A stretch of 64,000 nucleotides of DNA, taken from NCBI GenBank assembly GCA_022577435.1, contig JAKOON010000008.1:13257001-13321000 (forward strand), written 5' to 3'. The notes under the pieces are model-generated. The model was not told the origin of the DNA, did not search any database, and worked only from the letters and a program-made list of their open reading frames with translations. Both the position numbers and the translations under genes were made by a program. The stretch comes from Embiotoca jacksoni. Taxonomy: Eukaryota; Chordata; Actinopteri; Embiotocidae. Of the stretch, positions 1-8,852 are shown one piece after another (position 1 is the first letter of the stretch; the number at the start of each line of letters is the position of its first letter).

Positions 1-839
1 CCGCGCCCTCTCGGCCCCTTCGCAGCAAAACACATCTCTTGTTTTAATGTCCGTTTCAAAACCTCCTCTGGTCAGCTTTACTGCTACTGGCACGACTAGT
101 TAGCTCGTGATATCCTCACGCAGGAACCAGATCCACGGTGGCACACTCGGGTTTTTTTTTTGTTTTGTTTTTTTTCCTCCCCTTTGGTCATTTGACTTTA
201 CTTGATTCATTTTTTTTTTTTTTTTAATTTTGTTAAGACATGAAGAGTCTCTCCCCAGCAAGATGAAACTGGTTCTTGATGCTTTATCGTAACCATTGGA
301 TCTTTTACTTTACTTGGTCTGACATCAGATAGCGTTGGGCTCCAACAATAAGACGGTTTGCGTAACGTTACGCCTCGTCAGATCAAGCCCTTATCAGCAG
401 CCACGAGAGGGCGCGGTGCCAAAATTGAAAAAAAAAAAGAAAGAAATAAACGGTAGCACTTTGGATTCTTCATTTTGATTAGAGTTGTGATTGGGTAGAT
501 GAAAAAAAAAAAAAATTCAAACCAGAAAGGCCATCCGTCCGCTGCTGAACACCTTTGACCTTACACATCTCCTGCCTGCACCCCCCCCCCCCTCCTCCCC
601 CCATCTTTTCTTTCTGGACCCGCTCTCCTCCAAAGTTGCCGACGCGTTGAAAACAACCGACTGGAAATCACACGGATTCAAACTGCTCCATTTCCTAGAA
701 CATTTAGAACCAGAAGGGTTTTCGTCACCACGCGGAGACCCGTTTACAACGTCCACCCGGCCTCATCCTCCTCCGTCAGCTCCGCCCCGGTGTTCAGCTA
801 CTATCACTATTTCTTACGGTCGTATGTGCGACTCCAAAG
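1..839. other. Intergenic flank, no gene seen
   Basis: No splice-bounded or conserved reading frame was found. The stretch contains several A or T homopolymer runs and a C-rich run near 581-602. By synteny with human 16q24.1 the next gene to the left of GINS2 would be GSE1, so this could be 3' untranslated or flanking sequence of that gene, but nothing in the sequence proves it. Confidence 0.4.
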
Positions 840-1643
840 TAGGGATCGACCGATTATCATTATTATTATTTTTTATAAAAAAAAAAAAAAAAAAAAGAAA
901 AGGAAAAAAAAAAAGAAACGCGCTGCTTGGGCTCTGATGCAGCGTCTCTCAGCCTGCAGTCACCACGCTGTGGTGTGGGCCAATGGCCCCGCCCACAGTT
1001 TTATCCGATTGGTTACGCCTCACGAGTATTAGCCAATCAACGCTGAGAACTTCAGCTCAGAGCATCTTGAGTTTCAGAGGTCGGACAGGAGACGCGGCAG
1101 AAGTTAAAAACACCAGACCTCTACGCCGAAGTTACAAAAAAAAACACCACGATTATGTCTTATTTGCTTTCTTTTTTTTTTTTTTTTTTAAAAACAGTTT
1201 AACGACACACGTGTTTCATTAAAGTTCGTCTCACACAAGAAGTTATTATGTTATTGACTGAGTCCGTGCTCCCGCTTCATTTCAGCCCAGTCCCGAGAGT
1301 CGCTCGTGCATTTTCCGGTCACTGAAAGTCGCTCTGATTTCTGTTTGCCGTGTGTCGTGAAGGCCGGCGAGTCGCTCACAGACACCCAGAACAGAGAGGA
1401 CATTTCATAGCCCAAATCGCAATATACCTTCATGATAAGATTACGTAGTGACAGCATTTATTTATTTAAAGTCATTTGAATTAAGTTGTGTGTTAGAATT
1501 TGTTATTCCAAATTTTGACAACAATTTTTTTTTAATTTTTTTTTTTTTTTTTTTTTTTACTGCAAATGTATATCGGTTTATCGGTGTCCTTGATGACCAA
1601 TAACCGGTATCGGGCCTGAAAAAGCCAAGTCGGTCGATCCCTA
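840..1643. mobile_element. Non-autonomous hAT-type DNA transposon with exact 8-bp target duplication
   Basis: The left end reads TAGGGATCGACCGA and the right end is its exact inverted repeat, TCGGTCGATCCCTA. The element is flanked on both sides by CTCCAAAG (832-839 and 1644-1651), an intact 8-bp target-site duplication. An 8-bp duplication with short TIRs is typical of the hAT superfamily. No transposase frame was recognised inside. The interior contains long A and T runs and a compact cluster at 980-1037 made of a CCAAT box, a GC box, an inverted CCAAT box and another CCAAT box. The perfect duplication suggests a fairly recent insertion. Confidence 0.85.
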
Positions 1644-1651
1644 CTCCAAAG

Positions 1652-1813
1652 GCCATCACTGATGTGCACAGGTCCTTGTTTTTAAGTGTTAAATTACAGA
1701 TGGGATGATTGATGTGAAAAGGTGAAGGACTTCAGTATTTCAAAGTAAAAAAAAAAAAAGCTAATAAACTTTGAAAATTTACAAAATGTTAATTTATATA
1801 TTACGTATATATA

Positions 1814-1845
<32 letters not shown>

Positions 1846-2973
1846 AAAACTAAAAACTGAAGCACAACTACCCATACATACCCAATATCACTTACAAGTG
1901 CCTCAAGAATTTGGGAGCATGTGAATGAGTCTCAGTTGACGGACGTTCTACAACCTGACATCAGCGATCAGGGACTTTTCCATTGAAGTGTCTACTGTAC
2001 GTTTCACACCTTTCAAATACGCGCAGGTCGAGAACGGACGCTAAATTGGTTTTAAAGGCATTTCTGAGAAACAGTTTAATCGTTAAGACTTTTTGTTTTT
2101 GTTTTTGTTTTTTTTGTTTGTTTGGTTCTAAATGAAGCCTAAGCCAGATCAGAGGAATACAGAGTGTAGTCTGTCATTTTTTACAGAGCAGAAGAGAACC
2201 AACAGCGCAGCCTATCAGTAAATGAGGGAGCATGCATGCTGAGGTCAGCTGCCAATGAGCTGGGGAAGAAGGTGCAGAGAGGTGGAGCCTCCGGCTCCGC
2301 CTCCGGCTCCGCCTCCCTGCGTCTCCAACCCCGAGCGCGCCCATGCAATAGCCCCCTTACTCAGTGGAGGATGTCTAGATGCTGTGAAATCCTGTTTTTA
2401 AAATGTACTTGTTTGAATTCATTGTAATGTAATATATTCTTTGTTGAATGTAGTAATTAGGTATTTATGAATATATGGCTGTGATTTCAGACAAAAAATA
2501 AAATAAAATATTTCAAAAATGTTAAATATCAACCTTCGTCTCTTTGTAGGTGCTCGAATAGAAGAAGGGCAACTTCACGGGAGGGGAGAAAACTCAAATC
2601 ACACGTGTATTTTTAAGGACAGATTCCTGGACACTTCCTGCACTTGGACAAGATAATACTGGTCATGACAGTTATTTTTTTTTTTTATCATCTTCAGATT
2701 AAAATGCAATGAGATTTGGTTTTTAACTGCGTTTATGCGGGATTCCTTTTACCTCCCAATACTTTTTTTTTCAGGTATTTGAAATAGTTCTGTGCCATAA
2801 TTTTACTGGCGAACCTTTATCAGTCCAGTAAACCTGCAAAACACGTTTCAAGTCGATCACAAACATATTTAGAATAACAAAAAGAGATGAACAAACTATG
2901 ATAAAAAGATCAAATGAGATACTGTAAAGGAAAAAAAAAAAGGAAAACGTGTACCTAGAAATATAGAAATACA
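1652..2973. other. Intergenic, AT-rich, with a cruciform-forming palindrome
   Basis: An AT-rich perfect inverted repeat (13-bp arms 1798-1810 and 1815-1827, 4-nt loop) is followed by a (TA)n run. Plus-strand poly(A) signals AATAAA occur at 2497-2502 and 2502-2507. A GC-rich pocket at 2280-2345 carries a short GGCTCCGCCTCC-type repeat. A weak terminal-exon candidate is listed separately. Nothing else supportable was found. Confidence 0.4.
2187..2427 (+). other. Possible terminal exon of an unidentified gene (weak)
   Basis: A T-rich tract ending in ACAG at 2183-2186 is followed by a frame open from 2188 to a stop at 2425-2427. Two plus-strand AATAAA signals lie about 70-80 bp further on. Acceptor, open frame and poly(A) signal are spaced as a last exon would be. 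However, the translation (…SLSVNEG…SAANELGKKVQ…) matches no family I recognise, and part of it is a low-complexity Ser/Gly/Ala stretch. If real, it might be the 3' end of the expected left neighbour, GSE1. That is inference from synteny only. Confidence 0.15.
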
Positions 2974-2979
2974 TTTATT
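2974..2979 (-). terminator. gins2: Candidate GINS2 poly(A) signal
   Basis: AATAAA on the minus strand (TTTATT on plus), about 320 bp after the GINS2 stop codon. It is a plausible end for the GINS2 transcript. The intervening 3' UTR contains a run of 14 C on plus (G on the transcript) at 3221-3234. Confidence 0.45.
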
Positions 2980-3296
2980 TAGTCACGAGGAGACGCACAA
3001 AAATGGTGGCCGTTTAAAACCGAGCATCTTTCAAGCCAATTAAATATGCACGTATTGCAAACAGCGGGTACATACAAAGCTCGCACGCCTTTAAATATGA
3101 ACGCAAACGTGAACGCAAGTCTCCCTCAAAAGAAGCGCGATGCCTTAAAAGTCTGAGGGAAACTCGCCGTTTCTCCAGTTTGCGAGAAAACAAGTCTTTT
3201 TTTTTCTGCAAGGTTTAAAACCCCCCCCCCCCCCGAGCCTTCTTCCAATTCGTCCAACGAGATCCAAACCTTGCCGAGCGGGCCGAAGCTTTGGGA

Positions 3297-6014
3297 TCAG
3301 TAATCCGCGAAGAGCCCCTTACCGGAACCAGGCTGCAGGTTGGTGCGCAGCTTGTACATGCAGTTGAGAGAATCCAGGAGGAACGCTCGTATGGTGTTAA
3401 TCTCCATCAGCGTCAGGTTGTCCAGCTGTCGAGCAGAGGGGAAGCAGAGTGACTCGGGGGACCGACCTCGGGCGCTCAACAAGTACGACAAAATATAAGA
3501 CCCATACGTCGGCGTCACGCGGCTGGAAGAGCCTCTCTCGGCGTTTATGGAGCAACGCGCGAATATAGGATGATTTGAAACACACGATGGCGTCGTTGTA
3601 AAAAAAAAATAAAATAAATAAAAAAACAAGTTGTCGGTGTTACTGTTGTTCCCGGGGTGAGCCGTACGGCCGTACAATAATATCCTGATGTTACTGTGAC
3701 AGCAGTGTTCTTTACAGCGAGATAGTGACAAATATATTTCACGATTATCTTTAAGGATATGCGATTGCAAGAAAATAAGTGTTTCAGTTTGATGCGAGGT
3801 CACCGTGACCCTCAAAATCTATTCGGTTCGTCCACGAGTCCCCGTGAAAGATCTGTGACCAATTTGAAGACATTTTCTCAATGAAATATTGCATTCACGA
3901 TCGGATCGTGGGACAACCTGAGGGGACAGCGACCTCGCCCACTGACCTCCGAACACCAAAATCGAATCAGTTCATCGTTGTTCGTCGAATGTTTAAAACG
4001 AGATGCTCTTCAGAATGTGAAAATAATTCCCACTTGCGGTTTTTGTTTTGATTTTAGCGTCAACGCATTTCATTTGCAGCGTTACTTCTTTTTTTCACAA
4101 AAAAACTCCCGCAATAAAAACAAGCAAACCAAAAAAAAAAAAAAAAAACAAGTTCCTCAATCCTGACAAACAAACAAAAACCTGTAGTGGGCTTTTTTTT
4201 TGTTTGTTAAACTATAGTAGAGATGTATATAGCTACCGTCTGTCTGTCTGTCTGTCTAACTGACAGAGGAGAGTAATACATGTGTATTTATTTGTTTGGA
4301 CCTTGGCGTGAGCTTCCTGCTGACTTATGAAACTGTCGGCAGACAGGCGAAGTTTGGCGATTCGAGTGTCCCAGATGTCTTTGACCAGCGTGCGGATCTC
4401 ATCCGCTTTGGGGATGTTGTCGGACGCGCTGCGGAAACACACAAACCGACCCGTGAGGCAACAAACAGCTGGCGGGGGACGCGTCTGTGGACGCTTCAGT
4501 CCGCATTACTCACTGGTTCAGCAGCAGCTTGGTCAGCTCCATGTAATAAGGACTGGGAACGGGCGTGAACGTGTCCTCTTTTCTCTCCAGCTCGCGCATC
4601 TCCTCCAGTTTCTCTGCGTATTGGAGGAAGTGTTTAACAGCAGGAATACCTCGTTCGTGTGTTTTAATATGCCAAATTATAAATACGTGTTAAATACAAC
4701 ACGCAACCCTCTTTTACACGGCGACTCGTAAGGGAGAGGAAAAGTAGAAAAGTAGAAATCTTACAAGGAAAGGTTTCACCACATTCGGTATTTTTCTTCA
4801 TGTTTAACAAACCCTGTGAAATGTGAAATAATCAAAATCAAATGGTTCATATATTCAGAAAACATCTTCATGTATGTAATAGCAAAAAAAAAAAAAAAAA
4901 AAAAAAAAAGTATTTTATACCTATTTTTAGTGAAAATAATAAATAAATAGTGTGATTGATTTGCCAGTTACAACTAAAAGGACCTAATATTTAGTGAATT
5001 GTGTTTGTCTGAATCTGATTCTTTAATCCTATCACAAATAATCACTTATATGTTGTAAACACGGGGAAATAGTTCCGAGTGAACTTTATTTTATGGATTT
5101 AAAGACGTGTGTGTGGTAAAGAAACGATCGAAACACGGGGAACGAGCTGAAATGCAACACAGGTCGCGAGTTCTGTTGCGTTTCACTCCGCAGGAATAGT
5201 CTCTAAACTCTCTCTCGTGGAAACATGTCCTCTCTGCACGGACTGTGTGTTTTAACATTACCGACATCCATCCACTCGGGGGGGACGATTCTGCATTTCT
5301 GTCTTTGCTTCAGATTCAGAGCCAGCCACACAGGAACTTCTACAGGTAGTCCGGGGTTCAAGGGGCCCAGGTCTCCCTGGGGACAACAACAACAACAACA
5401 ACAAAAATAAGCTTCATTGTGCACCATATTGCAGCTCAGTCTTCATTAACGTTGCATTTATTCACTTAATATATAAACATTTGCCATTTTGCGGGTTTCC
5501 ATTCCTGCCGACCGCAATAAGTCTGTACAATAACTCACCTCTGGCAAAATCCATCACACAACAATAACACTGTTGACTGTGTTTCTTGGTTGTTTGTATA
5601 TAATATATATAGATATATACTGTACTGTATATACTGTGCATTTTATACTGCTATTTTATTGCTTTTCTATTATTCTATTATTATCTTATTGCTTCTGTAT
5701 GCTGCTGTAGCGAGAAAAAAAAAAAGTCCCCTCGGGGATTAATAAAGTAACTACCTAACCTAACCTAATGGACACCAACGCCACTCACCGGTAAAGTCGC
5801 GTTAGGTGCCGGAAATGCAAACGTGGGCTAACGTTACCGTGAAGCTCCCGAGCGTCTGGTGGGTTGGCGACTGTTTTAACCGCGTAAAATAAACTTCTCC
5901 ACAAACACCACCGACTTTACTTACCCCGATTAAGTAGATCTTATCCAGGCTGAAGTTCGGTATTATCTTCACCGTCTCTTTCTCGGCGAGGAACTCCACC
6001 TCAGAAGAATCCAT
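3297..6014 (-). CDS. gins2: GINS complex subunit 2 (PSF2), 5 exons, 186 aa
   Basis: Psf2 is one of four subunits of the nuclear GINS complex, part of the CDC45-MCM-GINS replicative helicase. Coding exons on the minus strand are 6014-5925, 5376-5262, 4613-4514, 4428-4302 and 3425-3297. Phases agree and the total is 561 bp including the stop, giving 186 aa against about 185 in mammals. Recognisable stretches are VEFLAEKETVKIIPNFSLD at the N-terminus, GDLGPLNPGLPVEVP, LKQRQKCRIVPPEWMDV, SDNIPKADEIRTLVKD and LTLMEINT near the C-terminus. The start is the first ATG giving the family N-terminus MDSSEVEF. Donors are mostly GTAAGT or GTGAGT-like; the exon 4 donor GTCCAA is weak. The exon 2 acceptor has a (TTG)n repeat where the pyrimidine tract should be. 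The gene points away from EMC8's 3' end. Identification is secure; UTR limits are not resolved. Confidence 0.96.
4884..4909. repeat. Poly(A) tract in GINS2 intron 2
   Basis: About 26 uninterrupted A on plus, between GINS2 exons 2 and 3. No retroposed sequence was recognised next to it. Confidence 0.9.
5590..5766 (+). repeat. Retroelement-like 3' tail in GINS2 intron 1
   Basis: An AT-rich stretch runs into CCCCTCGGGGATTAATAAAG and then a short (TAACC)n run at about 5749-5766. Sequences of this form, with a rule-like CGGGGAT-AATAAAG end and a short simple repeat, are common as dispersed retroelement 3' ends in fish. No coding part remains. The family is not determined. Confidence 0.5.
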
Positions 6015-6110
6015 AGCTGACTGTCGGTTTTTGCAGTCCGAGACTTCCCTCAACACTCACGCGCTGCGAAACTGTTTCCCGCGCTCCGAGCCGCATGAAT
6101 CCAGAGACCC
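6015..6110 (-). promoter_or_regulatory. gins2: GINS2 proximal promoter with E2F-type site
   Basis: TTTCCCGC at 6075-6082 matches the E2F consensus TTTSSCGC exactly and lies about 61 bp upstream of the GINS2 start codon, within a locally CpG-rich stretch. GINS genes are S-phase genes, so an E2F site fits. The transcription start itself is not visible. Confidence 0.55.
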
Positions 6111-6628
6111 GGAAGACAAGGAGCGGACAGCTGCGACACCCAACAGGAAATGGGATCTTGCAGAGAGAGCGGAGAGTGTCGTCTTTGCGTGCGCGTTTAC
6201 GTTTTTTATTTCAGACTCTTTTGTATGTTATGCCTCGTATCTGGTATATATTGTGAGGAAATGTAGTTTAAAAGCTTTTTTTTTTTACTGACGCGTCAGG
6301 GGCTGGCTGGTCATGACGACACTGTCAATTACTTGCGTCTTTGCTTTGTCTGACTCAGAGGAAAAGAAGTGGCCTGTAGATCAGACCGGAACATCCGGGA
6401 ACTTTCGCTTTCAGGGGGGAAACGTACCCGCCCCCTTTTCGGGGGAAAACAAGCGATTCTCTCCGTAGACTTCAATGTAAAATAGCCATGCTAAACCAAA
6501 CCGGATCAAAATGACTTTAAAAATGACACGGCGGCACTATGTCCGGGGGTCATATTACACTCTGCCTGCCATTGAACACGCTGGATAGAAGAAAACGTTT
6601 ACTTTGATCCGTCCTTAGTCCCGTCACT
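6111..6628. other. GINS2 upstream region, no gene
   Basis: No coding frame is supported. The stretch at about 6410-6500, with GGGGG/CCCCC runs and a 'CCGTAGACTTCAATGTAAAA'-type stretch, looks like dispersed fish repeat sequence and may belong with the adjacent THAP relic. The family is not determined. Confidence 0.35.
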
Positions 6629-6760
6629 TCAGCCTCCCCTTCTGTAGTGGTGCCATAGAGCCCTTCTGTCAGGACCCTTTTTAGGACATGACAGGGAAAC
6701 AAATCGGAGAAAAGAGTTTCTTACATCATTGTTGGTGCAACTAACGACACAGCAACTCAT
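6629..6760 (-). pseudogene. THAP-type zinc-finger fragment (transposon relic)
   Basis: Read on the minus strand from 6760, the translation begins MSCCVVSCTNN and continues with NSFLRF and later GPDRRALW before a stop at 6629-6631. This resembles the first half of a THAP (C2CH) domain: an early Cys pair, an aromatic-R-F strand, then an 'xPxRRxxW' helix. The later Cys-x2-His half is missing. THAP domains occur in P-element-like and other DNA transposases and in host THAP genes. A 44-residue piece with no splice continuation is best read as a relic. It lies between GINS2 and the CCAAT minisatellite. Confidence 0.5.
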
Positions 6761-6897
6761 ACTGTTATTATTTAAACCGGTTAGTTTCAAGCAAATGTTT
6801 GGAGAAAAGAGATTCTCCTTTGCTGTCAATGCAACCCGATGTCAATGTTTTCCTCCAGAAAGGCGTGGTAAGGAGAGCCCGCCCTGGAAGACGAATT

Positions 6898-7432
6898 ATT
6901 GGTCTGTTCTACCTGCTTTCTAATTGGTCTATTCTCTCCTGCTGTCTGATTGGTTTATTCTATCCTGCTTTTCCAGTGGCGTATTCTACCTGCAGTCTGA
7001 TTGGTCTAATCTATCCTGCTTTCCTATTGGTCTATTCTATACTTTTTCTGATTGGTCTATTCTATCCTCCTATCTGATTGGTTTGTTTAAATTAGCATTC
7101 TAATTGGTCTATTCTTTACCTGTTTTCTAATTGGTCTATTCTCTCCTGCTGTCTGATTGGTATATTATGTCCTCTTATTTGATTGATCTATCCTATCCTG
7201 CTTTCCCATTGGTCTATTATACCCTGCTATGTGATTGGTCTATTCTATCCTACTACATGATTGGTCTATTCTCTACTGCTTTCTGAATGGTCTATTCTAT
7301 CCTGCTGTGTGATTGGTCTATTCTATCCTGCTTTCCCATTGGTCTATTCTATCCTGCTGTCTGATTGGTCTATTCTATCCTCCTATCTGATCTATTTAAA
7401 CTAGCATTCTAATTGGTCTATTCTAACCTGTG
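6898..7432. repeat. ~26-bp minisatellite of about 21 units carrying inverted CCAAT boxes
   Basis: Degenerate tandem units of the form GATTGGTCTATTCTATCCTGC fill this stretch. Counting by eye gives about 21 units, most keeping an exact ATTGG (CCAAT on the minus strand). A higher-order feature is visible: a distinctive pair of units with TTTAAA..TAGCATTC occurs near 7060-7110 and again near 7370-7420, about 310 bp apart. The array lies 0.9-1.4 kb upstream of the GINS2 start. Confidence 0.93.
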
Positions 7433-8720
7433 TTATTGATACAGTGGCAAAGACATTACTACAACCTCTGATTGGCAGCTTTTACACCAAAAAAAAAAAT
7501 TAAACCAAGAAGCTGCAGCCGGGAGCTGGTCACAATCGTTTTCAACCTTTTTTTAAACTGTCAAGGCAGTGGTACAAGACACATGGCAAAATAATACAAA
7601 TTACATAAAATGAGTCTGACAAACACTTGTCCTTTCAAAAATCAGTTTCATTGTACATTCAGTTCATAAAATTTCTGTAAAAAATGTGATGTCCACACCA
7701 ATTGTTTCAGCAGTTAGCTCTAACGGATTAATTCTAATCTCAAATACAAAGATGGATTTATAGCCTAACAATAAGTATTTAAAAATTTTAACATTACTTT
7801 TTAAATAGTTAGATTTATAGTCATCAATTAAGTGTATATATACATACTATTAGCTAATTCTTAAAACAGATATTGAACACAAAACAAAATTCACAGATTC
7901 ATGTGATTTGATTCAGATTTCTGATCACATTTTCCAGACCACAAGTCAAAAGCCAAAACGCAGACATGTGCACCATCCAGAATGAGCTGAAGCGCACAAC
8001 TGACAATAACAAGAGACATGCACCATAGAGACGTTTGTGTAAGCGGTACTCACTTAAAATTCAGAAGCTCTATAGTCAAGCATCCCTTTGTTGTTGCTGG
8101 TGCATCTACAGAAGGATTTAAGTTGGTAAAGTCCGATAGGACAAAACTTAGCTTTTTGTGTCTCAGGCTCTGTTAAAAATACAGGTTGAGGAGTATTTTT
8201 TCATCAAACTGCCAAATAACATCTTTAAACTACACGTATACACATAAATGTAGTTTCGGGGTTTAAAACAAACTAGAAATTTAATAAAGAATATATTTAT
8301 GTCATATCTCAGCAGTACAATCATCACCTACACTGTATTAAATAATTTAGAACATGATCTCTGTATGACTACTGGCTGTAAAATTTAAGAAGAAATATAT
8401 AGATCAAATACTCTAGAATCTAACTTTCTGCACAAAATCATGAATAAAACACAAGCCATTGCTGAAAAAAAAAACATTTAAATTGCATTGAAAAACACAA
8501 CTGCCGTCATCACTTCAGTGTCATCTTGTTAAAGGTGGACACAGGCCAACAGTGCACATATGGCGTTTGCCCATGAGAGATTTGGGCCTAACTGCTCAGT
8601 GCTCTGCAAGTTCCCGTCAGTGCGGGAGCCTTTTAATAGAGCACACAGACTGCAGTATGTTCAGCATTTGTGCCACAAGTTAAGTAGCATCATGCACGCT
8701 GAAATGGCAGCAATATTTAT
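7433..8720. other. AT-rich intergenic or EMC8 3' UTR
   Basis: No coding frame is supported. Part of it may be the 3' UTR of EMC8, whose stop is at 8853. A minus-strand ATTAAA is present near 8280, but no clear transcript end was identified. Confidence 0.4.
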
Positions 8721-8752
8721 GTGTCTGTGTGTGTGTGTCTGTGTCTGTGTGT

Positions 8753-8828
<76 letters not shown>
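8721..8828. repeat. (GT)n microsatellite in EMC8 3' UTR
   Basis: About 108 bp of GT with a few TCT interruptions at the left side. It ends 25 bp beyond the EMC8 stop codon, so the EMC8 mRNA would carry a long (AC)n tract at the start of its 3' UTR. Confidence 0.95.
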
Positions 8829-8830
<2 letters not shown>

Positions 8831-8852
8831 ACGGTGCTCCTGACTGAAGTTT

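Noticed and set aside
3426..3815. Extension of the GINS2 last-exon frame into the upstream intron
   Set aside because: The intron has a proper CAG acceptor at 3426-3428 and the frame upstream does not match GINS2; it is intron read-through.
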